64,000 nucleotides of DNA from Micromonospora narathiwatensis (GCF_900089605.1 NZ_LT594324.1:4402001-4466000); one strand, 5' to 3'; shown: positions 42,548 through 50,395, counted from the first letter of the stretch. Numbers and translations are program-made. Notes: generated by a model from the letters alone, not told the origin.

Positions 42548-42609
42548 TGTGGATAAGCCGGCTTTTCCTGTGGACAGCCCTGGATACGCTCGGGCGCACC
42601 TGTGGACAA
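42548..42609 (-). promoter_or_regulatory. Cluster of three DnaA boxes
   Basis: Read on the minus strand: TTATCCACA (42548-42556), CTGTCCACA (42569-42577) and TTGTCCACA (42601-42609). The first is the perfect E. coli consensus and the third the preferred box of high-GC actinobacteria. All three have one orientation, with start-to-start distances of 21 and 32 bp, about two and three helical turns. They lie in the space upstream of the E1-like gene. Confidence 0.7.
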
Positions 42610-42648
42610 CGAGGCACGGACAGCACGGATACGGTAACGATTCGTGGC

Positions 42649-43761
42649 ATGACCGCCCGCACCCCGCTCGCCCGTCCGACGCTCCTGCCGGGCCTGACCC
42701 GGCTCTGGCGGGACCGGCACACCCTCCAACTCGGGCTCGAACCGGGCCGGGCCGTCCTGCTGGAGGTGGCCAACCCCGGGGCCACCCGCCTGCTCGACCT
42801 GCTGGACGGCACCCGCAGCGAACGCGCCGTCCTCGCGTACGCGGCCACGGTCCAGGTGACGTCGGACGAGGCCCGGGTCCTGCTGGACGCGCTCCGGGCC
42901 GCCGGTCTCGTCGTACCGGCGCACAGCCTGCTCCCCCGCGACCTCGCCGGGCCGGTCCGGGTCCGGCTGGCCGACGAGGCCGCGGCCCTGACCCTGGCCC
43001 CCGGCGGGCTGCCCGCCACCCCGGCCCAGGTCCTGCGCCGTCGCCGGGCGGCCCGCGTGCTGGTCACCGGCGCCGGCCGGCTCGGCGGGGCGATCGCCGT
43101 CGCGCTGGCCCAGGCCGGCGTCGGTCACGTGGCGCCGGACCTGGCCGGCCCGGTCCGCGCGGGTGACCTGGTCGGGACCGGCCTGGCCGCCACGGAGGTG
43201 GGCCGCCCGCTGGCCACGGCCGTCCGTGACGCGCTCGACCGGTACGCGCCGGCGACGGAGACCGGGCCACTCCGGCACGGCCGCGTCGACCTGGTGATCC
43301 AGCTCGGCACGGACCGCCCCGCGGCCCTGCTGGCCGCCCGGTACGCGCAGCGCCGTCAGCCCCATCTCCTGGTCGACCTGCGCGGCGGCGTGCCGGTGGT
43401 CGGCCCGCTGGTACGGCCACCGGCCGGGCCCTGTCTGAACTGTCTCGACCTGCACCGGGTCGACCGTGACCCGGACTGGCCGACGCTCGCCGCCCAGCTC
43501 GCGGCCGACGAGACCGAGCGCCCGTGCGCCGCCACCACCCGTCTCGCGGCGGTGGCGTACGCGGCGGCGGAGGCGCTGGCCCACCTCGACGGCGGCGCTC
43601 CGGAGACCCCCGGCTGCGCCGTCGAGATCAGCGGGGCGGGCCGGCTCCGCCGCCGCCAGTGGCCGCCGCACCCGTCCTGTGGATGCTCCGGGCGTCGCCC
43701 GATCGGAATCGGCATCACCCGCTCCCGGCTCGCACCAGCAGGGGGCCCGTCGAGTCGGTAA
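42649..43761 (+). CDS. ThiF/E1-like protein related to azole-peptide cyclodehydratase partners
   Basis: 370 residues. An N-terminal winged-helix-like region (about 20-95) resembles a precursor-peptide-binding domain. A Rossmann segment follows with G-A-G-R-L-G-G (141-147). Cysteines at 262/265 (C-L-N-C) and 344/346 (C-G-C) could hold zinc, as in E1-like proteins. The usual acidic residue and arginine of active adenylating enzymes are not evident, so it may be a non-catalytic relative. No YcaO partner or precursor peptide is nearby. Counterpart of the Rv3196 position beside the ABC1 kinase gene, 10 nt downstream. Confidence 0.7.
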   Translation: MTARTPLARPTLLPGLTRLWRDRHTLQLGLEPGRAVLLEVANPGATRLLDLLDGTRSERAVLAYAATVQVTSDEARVLLDALRAAGLVVPAHSLLPRDLAGPVRVRLADEAAALTLAPGGLPATPAQVLRRRRAARVLVTGAGRLGGAIAVALAQAGVGHVAPDLAGPVRAGDLVGTGLAATEVGRPLATAVRDALDRYAPATETGPLRHGRVDLVIQLGTDRPAALLAARYAQRRQPHLLVDLRGGVPVVGPLVRPPAGPCLNCLDLHRVDRDPDWPTLAAQLAADETERPCAATTRLAAVAYAAAEALAHLDGGAPETPGCAVEISGAGRLRRRQWPPHPSCGCSGRRPIGIGITRSRLAPAGGPSSR

Positions 43762-43771
43762 CAATGACCGG

Positions 43772-45118
43772 GTGACCGACATCCCGCGCCGGGCCGTGTC
43801 CCGGACCGCCAAGCTCGCCGCTCTGCCGCTCGGCTTCGCCGGTCGGACCGTCCTCGGCATGGGCAAGCGGGTCACCGGGCTCGCGTCCGACGTCATCTCC
43901 GCCGAGATCCAGCAGCGCACCGCCGAGCAACTGTTCAGCGTGCTGGGGCAGCTCAAGGGCGGGGCGATGAAGTTCGGGCAGGCGCTGTCGGTCTTCGAGG
44001 CGGCGCTGCCCGAGGAGATCGCCGGCCCCTACCGCCAGGCGCTCACCAAGCTCCAGGAGGCCGCCCCGCCGCTGCCCGCGGCGACCGTGCACAAGGTGCT
44101 CGCCGAGCAGCTCGGGCCGGACTGGCGGGACCGCTTCGTGGAGTTCAACGACACCCCGGCCGCCGCGGCCAGCATCGGTCAGGTCCACCGCGCGGTCTGG
44201 CGTGACCCGGGGTACGGCCCGAACGGCGCCCCGCACCACCGGGACGTCGCCGTGAAGATCCAGTATCCAGGCGCCGGAGACGCCCTGCTGGCCGACCTGA
44301 AGCAGCTCTCCCGGCTGGGCGGGATGTTCCGCGCGATCCAGCCCGGGCTGGACGTCAAGCCGCTCCTCGTCGAGCTGCGCGAGCGGATCACCGAGGAGTT
44401 GGACTACGAGCTGGAGGCCGAGTCGCAGCGGGCCTTCGCCGCCGCGTACGCCGGCGATCCGGAGATCTTCATCCCGGCGGTGCTGGACGCCTCGCCCCGG
44501 GTGCTGATCACCGAGTGGGTGGAGGGCATCCCGCTCGCGGAGATCATCCGGAACGGCACCGAGGAGCAGCGCGACAAGGCCGGGCGGCTGATGGCCGAGC
44601 TGCACCTCTCCGCGCCGATGCGTGCCGGGCTGCTGCACGCCGACCCGCACCCGGGCAACTTCCGGCTGCTCCCGGACGGCCGGCTCGGGGTGATCGACTT
44701 CGGCGCGGTGGCGCGGATGCCGGAGGGCACCCCCGAGCCGATCGGCCGGCTGGCCGGGCTGGCCCTGCGCGGCCAGGCGGACGCGGTGGTGGCCGGGCTT
44801 CGCGAGGAGGGCTTCGTCAGCCAGACCGAGCCGATCGACGCGCAGGCGCTGTTGGAGTGGCTCCAGCCGATGCTGACCCCGGTCGCCGAGGAGGAGTTCC
44901 GGTTCACCCGGGCCTGGCTCCGCTCCGAGGCCACCCGGCTCGCCAGCCCCCGGTCGCCCTCGTTCCAGCTGAGCCGGCAGCTCAACCTGCCCCCGTCCTA
45001 CCTGCTGATCCACCGGGTGACGCTGGGCTCGATCGGGGTGCTCTGCCAGTTGGAGGCGAAGGCGCCCTACCGGGCGATCCTGGAACGCTGGCTGCCCGGT
45101 TTCGCCCCGGTGAGCTGA
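43772..45118 (+). CDS. ABC1/UbiB-family atypical kinase
   Basis: 448 residues. The hallmark K-F-G-Q (67-70), an Ala-rich nucleotide loop A-A-A-A-S-I-G-Q-V-H (130-139), the ion-pair Lys162 (V-A-V-K-I), E-E-L-D-Y-E, the catalytic H-A-D-P-H-P-G-N (289-296) and D-F-G (309-311) are all present. ABC1 proteins are ATPases or kinases tied to isoprenoid-lipid metabolism; in mycobacteria Rv3197 is linked by context to whiB7 and macrolide response. GTG start 10 nt after the E1-like gene, so the two are co-transcribed. Confidence 0.9.
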   Translation: MTDIPRRAVSRTAKLAALPLGFAGRTVLGMGKRVTGLASDVISAEIQQRTAEQLFSVLGQLKGGAMKFGQALSVFEAALPEEIAGPYRQALTKLQEAAPPLPAATVHKVLAEQLGPDWRDRFVEFNDTPAAAASIGQVHRAVWRDPGYGPNGAPHHRDVAVKIQYPGAGDALLADLKQLSRLGGMFRAIQPGLDVKPLLVELRERITEELDYELEAESQRAFAAAYAGDPEIFIPAVLDASPRVLITEWVEGIPLAEIIRNGTEEQRDKAGRLMAELHLSAPMRAGLLHADPHPGNFRLLPDGRLGVIDFGAVARMPEGTPEPIGRLAGLALRGQADAVVAGLREEGFVSQTEPIDAQALLEWLQPMLTPVAEEEFRFTRAWLRSEATRLASPRSPSFQLSRQLNLPPSYLLIHRVTLGSIGVLCQLEAKAPYRAILERWLPGFAPVS

Positions 45119-45199
45119 GCGCCGACCGGGCCACGCCCGCTGTCGGGCAGGCGGACCACAGGCCGACGTGACCGGGACGCCGGGCCCGGCACGAACGCC

Positions 45200-45233
45200 A
45201 CGGGGGCGGCGGCCGTCCGGCCGCCGCCCCCGT
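45200..45233 (+). terminator. Terminator after the ABC1 gene
   Basis: Perfect 15-bp stem ACGGGGGCGGCGGCC / GGCCGCCGCCCCCGT, loop GTCC, in the convergent gap. It can also stop minus-strand transcription from the whiB7 side. Confidence 0.85.
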
Positions 45234-45249
45234 CGTACTCGGTAGGGAT

Positions 45250-45426
45250 CTAGAGAATGCCCAGGTCGCGAGCCGACTGGCTGCGGCTCTTCATGGCGAC
45301 GGTACGGGCGGAACGGGTTGCCTCAGTGCTCGTGGTGGTGCGACCGGCCTGAGGCCGGGGCATTCGAGCCCGGGACAGCGCTTCGTGAAGTAGTTGCATC
45401 TCGGTTCCGTTCGGCAGGTGCATCAT
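45250..45426 (-). CDS. 58-aa basic protein downstream of whiB7
   Basis: 58 residues from a double ATG (M-M-H-L-P-N-G), below usual length cut-offs. It has an amphipathic helix M-Q-L-L-H-E-A-L-S-R-A-R-M and a basic Arg/Ser-rich end S-A-R-D-L-G-I-L. The L-L-H-E-A-L-x-R-A-R-M pattern occurs, as I recall, in small actinobacterial proteins of unknown role, sometimes ending with a similar R-D-L-G. No strong ribosome site. It lies 60 nt after whiB7 on the same strand and before a terminator, so it may be part of the whiB7 transcript. Confidence 0.5.
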   Translation of the reverse strand: MMHLPNGTEMQLLHEALSRARMPRPQAGRTTTSTEATRSARTVAMKSRSQSARDLGIL

Positions 45427-45486
45427 CGGTTTCAGCTTTCTCGCGGCCGGTGGGACACCGGCGGGGACGTGTGGAACGGGAACGTG

Positions 45487-45852
45487 TCAGGCTGCCAGCC
45501 GGACCGCGTTGCGCGACTCGGACAGCCCACTGGCCGCCAGTCGCGCCTCGGCCTCGACCCGGAGCTGGGCGTCGCGGGCAAGGTCCTCCTTGCGTGGACG
45601 GCCACGGGGCCGCTTACGCGGAACGACCGCGCCACGCTCGAAGATCTCGCCGCCCCAGACCCCCCACGGCTCGGCCCGCTCCACCGCGCCGGCGAGGCAC
45701 TCGACGCGCAGCGGGCAGTCCCCGCAGAGCGACTTGGCCAGTTCCAGCTCGGTGGGCGAGTCGGAGAACCACAGGTCGGGGTCGAACTTCCGGCAGGGCA
45801 GGTTCGCCTCCATCTCGACGCTCACGTCGAGCGGGGCCAACGCCAGACTCAT
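45487..45852 (-). CDS. whiB7: WhiB7 antibiotic-resistance regulator
   Basis: 121 residues. Cluster cysteines Cys20, Cys43, Cys46 and Cys52, the G-V-W-G-G turn (64-68) within R-A-E-P-W-G-V-W-G-G-E-I-F, and the AT-hook R-G-R-P-R-K (83-88), which defines WhiB7. With the primary sigma factor it activates ribosome-protection, efflux and modification genes and its own promoter. A C-terminal extension of about 30 residues follows the AT-hook. Between promoter and start lies a 480-nt leader with a reading frame, an antiterminator and an intrinsic terminator. Flanked by the ABC1 kinase and uvrD2 genes, as in mycobacteria. Confidence 0.93.
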   Translation of the reverse strand: MSLALAPLDVSVEMEANLPCRKFDPDLWFSDSPTELELAKSLCGDCPLRVECLAGAVERAEPWGVWGGEIFERGAVVPRKRPRGRPRKEDLARDAQLRVEAEARLAASGLSESRNAVRLAA

Positions 45853-45924
45853 CCTCCGGTCACCTCTCTCTCACTTCGATCTCGTGGATCGCGTTTCCGA
45901 CGTACTTGGGCACTACGGCGGTGC

Positions 45925-45970
45925 AAAAAAACTGAGGCCGCGGATCCCGGTGAGCGGGTTCCGCGGCCTC
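45925..45970 (-). terminator. Intrinsic terminator in the whiB7 leader (attenuator)
   Basis: In minus-strand RNA an 11-bp stem GAGGCCGCGGA / UCCGCGGCCUC with a further 3 bp after one mismatch, a 7-nt loop, then AG and seven U (45931-45925). A U-tract this clean is rare in this genome. It stands 72 nt before the whiB7 start codon, inside the transcript. Confidence 0.88.
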
Positions 45971-46021
45971 GAGGTGAGCCGGTGGTCTGATGGATCAGAC
46001 CGGTCTACCTCGAGGTGGAAC
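45958..46021 (-). promoter_or_regulatory. Antiterminator alternative to the whiB7 attenuator
   Basis: RNA segment GUUCC-A-CCUCGAGGU (46021-46007) is complementary to ACCUCGAGG-CCGC-GGAAC (45975-45958): 9 plus 5 base pairs. The second segment contains the 5' arm of the terminator, so the two structures exclude each other. The first segment lies in the last codons of the upstream reading frame. A small extra hairpin GGTCTGA/TCAGACC sits around its stop codon (45984-46001). Confidence 0.75.
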
Positions 46022-46249
46022 ACCGCGGACATCCGTGCGCTTGTTGGCGCCACCGATGCCCATGCCCGTGAAGCCACTGGTCCCCTCGATCCCCGCCAGC
46101 GGCGCAACGGTCAGATTCAGCTCGGCCTGAACCTGGACCTGGTGCACCTGCGGAACCGACGGTCGAGCGGCAAGAGCCACCCGCACGGCCGACAGCGGAG
46201 CGCAGGCAGCTGGCAGCGCCGCCGGACGCTCGTAGACGTAGATCTCCAT
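45995..46249 (-). CDS. Leader reading frame (84 codons) upstream of whiB7
   Basis: ATG at 46249 has GGGAGG 9 nt upstream; an in-frame ATG at 46285 with a G-run is a longer option. The product (M-E-I-Y-V-Y-E-R-P-A ... P-P-R-G-R-P-V) has no known domain, and its codons are less GC-biased at third positions than neighbouring genes. Its final codons overlap one strand of the antiterminator, and it stops 25 nt before the terminator. Known whiB7 leaders use a translated frame to sense ribosome inhibition, and this is best explained the same way. The peptide sequence itself may matter little. Confidence 0.65.
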   Translation of the reverse strand: MEIYVYERPAALPAACAPLSAVRVALAARPSVPQVHQVQVQAELNLTVAPLAGIEGTSGFTGMGIGGANKRTDVRGVPPRGRPV

Positions 46250-46338
46250 TGGTGCCACCTCCCTGACTTTCCTCGTGCCGACCATGGACTCATCCCCCCT
46301 GAGCAGCCCGAATGGCGCTGCTCGCGAGGTGTGCTCTG

Positions 46339-46376
46339 AGGCTATTCCTCGCCTCCGGGCGAGGGCAAACGATTTA
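46339..46376 (-). promoter_or_regulatory. whiB7 promoter with AT-rich WhiB7 box
   Basis: Minus strand: TTGCCC (46363-46368), 18-nt spacer, TAGCCT (46339-46344). TAAATC (46371-46376) lies 2 nt upstream of the -35, where WhiB7-activated promoters carry their AT-rich box. Expected transcription start about 46332. It overlaps the end of uvrD2. Confidence 0.7.
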
Positions 46377-46385
46377 AGGCCAGAT

Positions 46386-48533
46386 CTAAAAACTTTTCTG
46401 TGGGCAGACATCGTCCACCGCCGCGCCCGCCACCAGGGCCAGTACGGTATCCCCGTAAAGTCCCAGTTTGCGGGGGCCGATCCCGGCGATCGCGATGAGT
46501 TCCTCGCTGCGTCCCGGCCGCCGCTCGGCCAGCGCGGTCAGCGTCGCGTCGGTGAAAACCACGTACGCCGGCACCCGCTGCGCCTCGGCCACCCGCTGCC
46601 GCCACTCGCGCAGCCGCTCGTGCAGCTCCTCGTCGAGGTCGGACGGACAGGTCGGGCAGCGCCCCAGCTTGCGATCCGCGCCGGCGAGCAGGGTGGCGCC
46701 GCAGATCCGGCAGGAGACCACCTGGGTCCGGCGCCGCTCGGTCCGCCGGGCCGCGCCGGCACCGGCCCGCTCGGTGCCGCCCGAGCGGTCGAGCTGCGGC
46801 AGAAAGCGGGACGGCCGCCGGGCCCGGCCGCCCGGCGAGCGGGCCCCGGCGTACGACAGCCAGAGCCACTCCCGAGCCCGGGTGATCCCGACGTAGAGCA
46901 GCCGCCGCTCCTCCTCGACCTGCTCCGGGGTCTTGGCGTAGGAGGTGGGCAGGGTGCCCTCGACGAGGCCGACCAGGAAGACCGCGTCCCACTCCAGGCC
47001 CTTGGCGGAGTGCAGCGAGGCCAGCGTCACCCCCTCGACGGTGGGTACGTGCTGCTGAGCCGCCCGCCGGGCCAGCTCCTCGTTGAAGTCCGCGAGGGTC
47101 ACCGGGCGCTCGACCGCGGCGGCCTCCCCGATCGGCACCACCGGCGGGGTCGCCGCGTACTCCTCGGCGAGCTGGACCAGGGCGGCGAGTGCCTCCCACC
47201 GCTCGCGGGCGGCGCCGCCGGCCGGGGGCGCGTCGGGCGCCCAGCCGACCGCGGCGAGCCCCTCGACCACGGCGGCCGGCAGCGGGGTCTCCCCCGGGAT
47301 GGACCGGGTGGCGGCACGCAGCGCCACCATCGCCTGCCGCACCTCGGGCCGCTCGAAGAAGCGTTCCGCCCCCTGCACCTGGTACGGCACCCGCGCCTCG
47401 GTGAGCGCCTTCTCGTACGCCTCGGACTGCGCGTTGGTGCGGAACAGCACCGCGATCTCCCGGGCCGGGGTGCCGCCGTCGATCAGCGCCCGGCAGCGGG
47501 CCGCGACCGCGCTGGCCTCGGCCGGCTCGTCGGTGAAGATCCGCAGCTCGGGTTCGGGGCCGGGCGGCCGCTGGCCGTGCAGCTCCAGCCGCAGCCGGGC
47601 CTCGGTGCCCCGGGCCTGCGAGATCACCGCGTTGGCCAGCCCGACCACCTGCGGCGTCGAGCGGTAGTCGCGGACCAGCCGGACCACCGTGGCGGTGCGG
47701 TGCCGGCGCGGGAAGTCGACCAGGTACGCCGAGGTCGCCCCGGTGAACGAGTAGATCGTCTGGCTGGCGTCGCCGACCACGGTGAGGTCGTCCCGGCCGC
47801 CGAGCCAGGCGTCCAGCAGCCGCTGCTGGAGCGGGTTGACGTCCTGGTACTCGTCGACGACGAAGTGCCGGTACTGGCCGCGTACCTGCTCGGCGACGTC
47901 GGCGTGCTCCTCGATGCCCCAGACGGCGGCGCGCAGCATGTCCTCGAAGTCGATCACGCCGTTGCCCCGCTTGAGCCGCTCGTACGCGGCGAAGACCTCG
48001 GCCACCTTCGCCGGCTCGTACGGGGTCTCGCGCAGCGCCTTGGCCGCGGCCACCACGTACTCCCCGGGCTCCACCAGGGACGACTTGGCCCACTCGATCT
48101 CACCGGCGAGGTCGCGGGCGGCGGCCCGGTCGGCGCGCAGGCCCACCTTGGCCGCGGCCAGGGTGACCACCCGGACCTTGCTGTCCAGCAGCTCGGGCAT
48201 GGCACGCCCCTCCAGCAGCCGGGGCGCGAAGTAGCGCACCTGGCGCAGCGCCGCCGCGTGGAAGGTGCGTGCCTGTACGCCGGCCGCCCCGAGCGCGGTG
48301 AGCCGGGCTCTCATCTCGGCGGCGGCGCGGGCGGTGAAGGTCACCGCCAGCACGTGCCGGGCGGAGATGTCGCCGGTGAGCGCGCGGTGGGCGATCCGGG
48401 CGGTCACCGCCCGGGTCTTGCCGGTCCCGGCGCCGGCCAGGATGCACACCGGACCGGCCGGTGCGGTCACCGCGGACCGCTGCTCCGGATCCAGTCCGGC
48501 GAGCACCCGTTCCGCCGCTGAGTGAACCGCCAC
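46386..48533 (-). CDS. uvrD2: ATP-dependent DNA helicase UvrD2
   Basis: 715 residues. SF1A helicase: Walker A G-A-G-T-G-K-T, D-E-Y-Q-D in motif II, G-D-A-S-Q-T-I-Y-S-F-T-G in motif III, and S-A-K-G-L-E-W-D and Y-V-G-I-T-R-A-R-E at the end of the motor. A tetracysteine zinc module (C-R-I-C and C-P-T-C) links to a C-terminal HRDC domain, the architecture that distinguishes UvrD2 from UvrD1. It unwinds DNA in repair. GTG start. It is divergent from mrx1, with the whiB7 promoter inside its 3' end. Confidence 0.93.
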   Translation of the reverse strand: MAVHSAAERVLAGLDPEQRSAVTAPAGPVCILAGAGTGKTRAVTARIAHRALTGDISARHVLAVTFTARAAAEMRARLTALGAAGVQARTFHAAALRQVRYFAPRLLEGRAMPELLDSKVRVVTLAAAKVGLRADRAAARDLAGEIEWAKSSLVEPGEYVVAAAKALRETPYEPAKVAEVFAAYERLKRGNGVIDFEDMLRAAVWGIEEHADVAEQVRGQYRHFVVDEYQDVNPLQQRLLDAWLGGRDDLTVVGDASQTIYSFTGATSAYLVDFPRRHRTATVVRLVRDYRSTPQVVGLANAVISQARGTEARLRLELHGQRPPGPEPELRIFTDEPAEASAVAARCRALIDGGTPAREIAVLFRTNAQSEAYEKALTEARVPYQVQGAERFFERPEVRQAMVALRAATRSIPGETPLPAAVVEGLAAVGWAPDAPPAGGAARERWEALAALVQLAEEYAATPPVVPIGEAAAVERPVTLADFNEELARRAAQQHVPTVEGVTLASLHSAKGLEWDAVFLVGLVEGTLPTSYAKTPEQVEEERRLLYVGITRAREWLWLSYAGARSPGGRARRPSRFLPQLDRSGGTERAGAGAARRTERRRTQVVSCRICGATLLAGADRKLGRCPTCPSDLDEELHERLREWRQRVAEAQRVPAYVVFTDATLTALAERRPGRSEELIAIAGIGPRKLGLYGDTVLALVAGAAVDDVCPQKSF

Positions 48534-48538
48534 AGCCA

Positions 48539-48565
48539 GGAATCATCTCAGCCCTCCGTGATGTT
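48539..48565 (+). promoter_or_regulatory. Probable SigR promoter of the mycoredoxin gene
   Basis: GGAAT (48539-48543) and GTT (48563-48565) with a 19-nt spacer, one more than the ideal 18 but within the range known for SigR/SigH promoters. It fires toward mrx1, a classic member of that regulon. Confidence 0.55.
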
Positions 48566-48625
48566 GCAGCGGTTAGCCTGGCCTGATCGGACCGGGCGCG
48601 AGCCTTCCCCTTGGAGGACCTGACC

Positions 48626-48868
48626 ATGTTGACGATGTATTCCACCCCGTGGTGCGGCTACTGCCATCGGCTGAAGTCGCAGCTCGACCGGGAGGGCATC
48701 GGGTACGAGGTGGTCGACATCGAGCAGGATCCGCAGGCCGCGGAGTTCGTGATGAGCGTCAACGGCGGCAACCAGACCGTCCCGACTCTGCGTTTCGCCG
48801 ACGGCAGCGCGCTCACCAACCCCTCGATCACCCAGGTCAAGCAACACCTCGCCGCCCTCACCGCCTGA
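48626..48868 (+). CDS. mrx1: Mycoredoxin (glutaredoxin-like, CGYC)
   Basis: 80 residues. The active site is C-G-Y-C (Cys10, Cys13), then T-V-P-T-L and G-S-A-L-T-N-P-S, a glutaredoxin fold adapted to mycothiol. It reduces protein-mycothiol mixed disulfides. The ATG at 48626 has GGAGG 8 nt upstream; a TTG further up (48611) overlaps that site and is rejected. Divergent from uvrD2, as in M. tuberculosis, and preceded by a SigR-type promoter. Confidence 0.92.
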   Translation: MLTMYSTPWCGYCHRLKSQLDREGIGYEVVDIEQDPQAAEFVMSVNGGNQTVPTLRFADGSALTNPSITQVKQHLAALTA

Positions 48869-48895
48869 CCCTGGAGCGCCCGCCCCGCCCCGGTG

Positions 48896-50179
48896 TTATC
48901 GCCCCCGAGCACGGCGTGTCGTGCCAACAACCTCGTGATCGACGGCGGCCTCGGGGGGCCGGCGGGGAGCGGGGATCGGGACGCGGGGGCCGGCAGACGA
49001 GGGCGGGGTGAGGCTGCGGTGCTGCCAGAGGTAGGCGCCGGCGGCGGTGGTCACCATCCCGACCAGGGCGAACAGCAGGCGGTAGTCGAAGACGCCGACG
49101 AGCAGTGCGCCGGTGCCGATGGAGACCGCCTGCGGGCCGCTGACCAGCGCCTCGGAGGCGGCGGCGACCCGGCCGAGCAGCTTCGGCGGGGTACGCCGCT
49201 GGACCAGCGTGTTGAGCCCCACCATGGTCAGCGGCAGCGACACCCCGGCGAGTAGCAGCGCCACCACGCCGAGCCAGAGCCGGGGGTACGCCAGCGCCAG
49301 CGCGGCCGGCCCGAAGAACGTGATCCCGGCGGCGAGCGCACCCAGTTCCCCGGCCCGGCGTACCACGCGGGCCGAGACGAGCCCGCCGACCAGCCCGCCG
49401 ACGCCCTGCACGGTGACGAGCACGCCGACGAACGCGGCGTCCCGGTGCAGCCCCAGGTCGACGTACGCGAAGATCAGCGACTCGGTGAAGCCCATCACCA
49501 GCGAGCCAAGCCCGTAGCCGAGCAGGGCCCGGCGCAGCGCGGGCTCGCCGGCCAGGTGGCGCAGGCCGGCGCCGAGTTCGGCCGGCCAGCGCAGGACGGC
49601 GTCGGGCGGCCCGGACTCGCTGACCCGGAGCAGGCCGACCACGGCCGCGGCGGTGAGGAAACCGGTCATGGCGAGGGTGACCAGCAGCCACCCGCCGACG
49701 GCGGCGTAGAGCCCGGCCCCGGCGAGCGGGCCGACCAGCCGCAGGCCCTGCCGGACGGTCTGCAACACCCCATTCGCGTCGGCCAGCAGCTCGCTCGGCA
49801 CGAGCTGGCGGATCAGCCCGCTCAGCGCCGCGCTCAGCGCGATGTACGACAGGCCGTAGCAGGCCGCCACCGCGTAGATGATCCAGACGTCGGCGCGATC
49901 GTGGACCGCGAAGAGCGGGCCGAGCAGCACCGCCGTGCCGAGGTTGGCGACCACGAAGAAGGGTCGACGGCGGTACCGGTCGACGACCCAGCCGACCAGC
50001 GGGGCCAAAGTCATCGGCGCGATGATCGCGAAGATGGTCGCCCCGGCCATGCCGTCCGAGCCCGTCACGTCCTTCGCCCAGACGGCGAGGGCCAGCAGCA
50101 GGATCGACTCGGCCGCCATACTGGCCAGCAGCGCGGCGAAGAGCAGGCGGAAGTCGGGGCGGCGCAGAACGATGCGCAT
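48896..50179 (-). CDS. MFS transporter
   Basis: 427 residues with about 12 helices. The first cytoplasmic loop is W-V-V-D-R-Y-R-R-R-P-F, and the N-terminus R-R-P-D-F-R-L-L-F-A-A-L is typical of MFS_3-type permeases. The C-terminal tail is Pro/Arg-rich. The substrate is unknown. The ATG has GAAGGG 6 nt upstream. It converges on mrx1 with a 27-nt gap and no clear terminator. Confidence 0.85.
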   Translation of the reverse strand: MRIVLRRPDFRLLFAALLASMAAESILLLALAVWAKDVTGSDGMAGATIFAIIAPMTLAPLVGWVVDRYRRRPFFVVANLGTAVLLGPLFAVHDRADVWIIYAVAACYGLSYIALSAALSGLIRQLVPSELLADANGVLQTVRQGLRLVGPLAGAGLYAAVGGWLLVTLAMTGFLTAAAVVGLLRVSESGPPDAVLRWPAELGAGLRHLAGEPALRRALLGYGLGSLVMGFTESLIFAYVDLGLHRDAAFVGVLVTVQGVGGLVGGLVSARVVRRAGELGALAAGITFFGPAALALAYPRLWLGVVALLLAGVSLPLTMVGLNTLVQRRTPPKLLGRVAAASEALVSGPQAVSIGTGALLVGVFDYRLLFALVGMVTTAAGAYLWQHRSLTPPSSAGPRVPIPAPRRPPEAAVDHEVVGTTRRARGR

Positions 50180-50395
50180 CGGGTTCCCTTCGGCGGGGGT
50201 GCGTCGGGGGGTGCCTGACCGGCCCGGACCCTGCCGTCCGGACCGATCGGGTGACCCGCCACGGTCCTCTTTTTGTCTCAAGACACGCCCTCGCCGGAAC
50301 CTCCGACACCGGTCGCGCCGTCCATACTGACCGTGGGGGGCGAACTTCATACAGTTACCGTCGCGTCCTGCGACGGTCGACGGAAAGAGGACACC

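Noticed and set aside
42528..42650. Possible chromosomal or plasmid origin of replication
   Set aside because: Three DnaA boxes are present, but there is no dnaA, dnaN, parAB, AT-rich element or larger box array.
48611..48868. TTG start giving a longer mycoredoxin
   Set aside because: The extension overlaps the GGAGG ribosome site that serves the ATG at 48626, and the shorter form matches family length.
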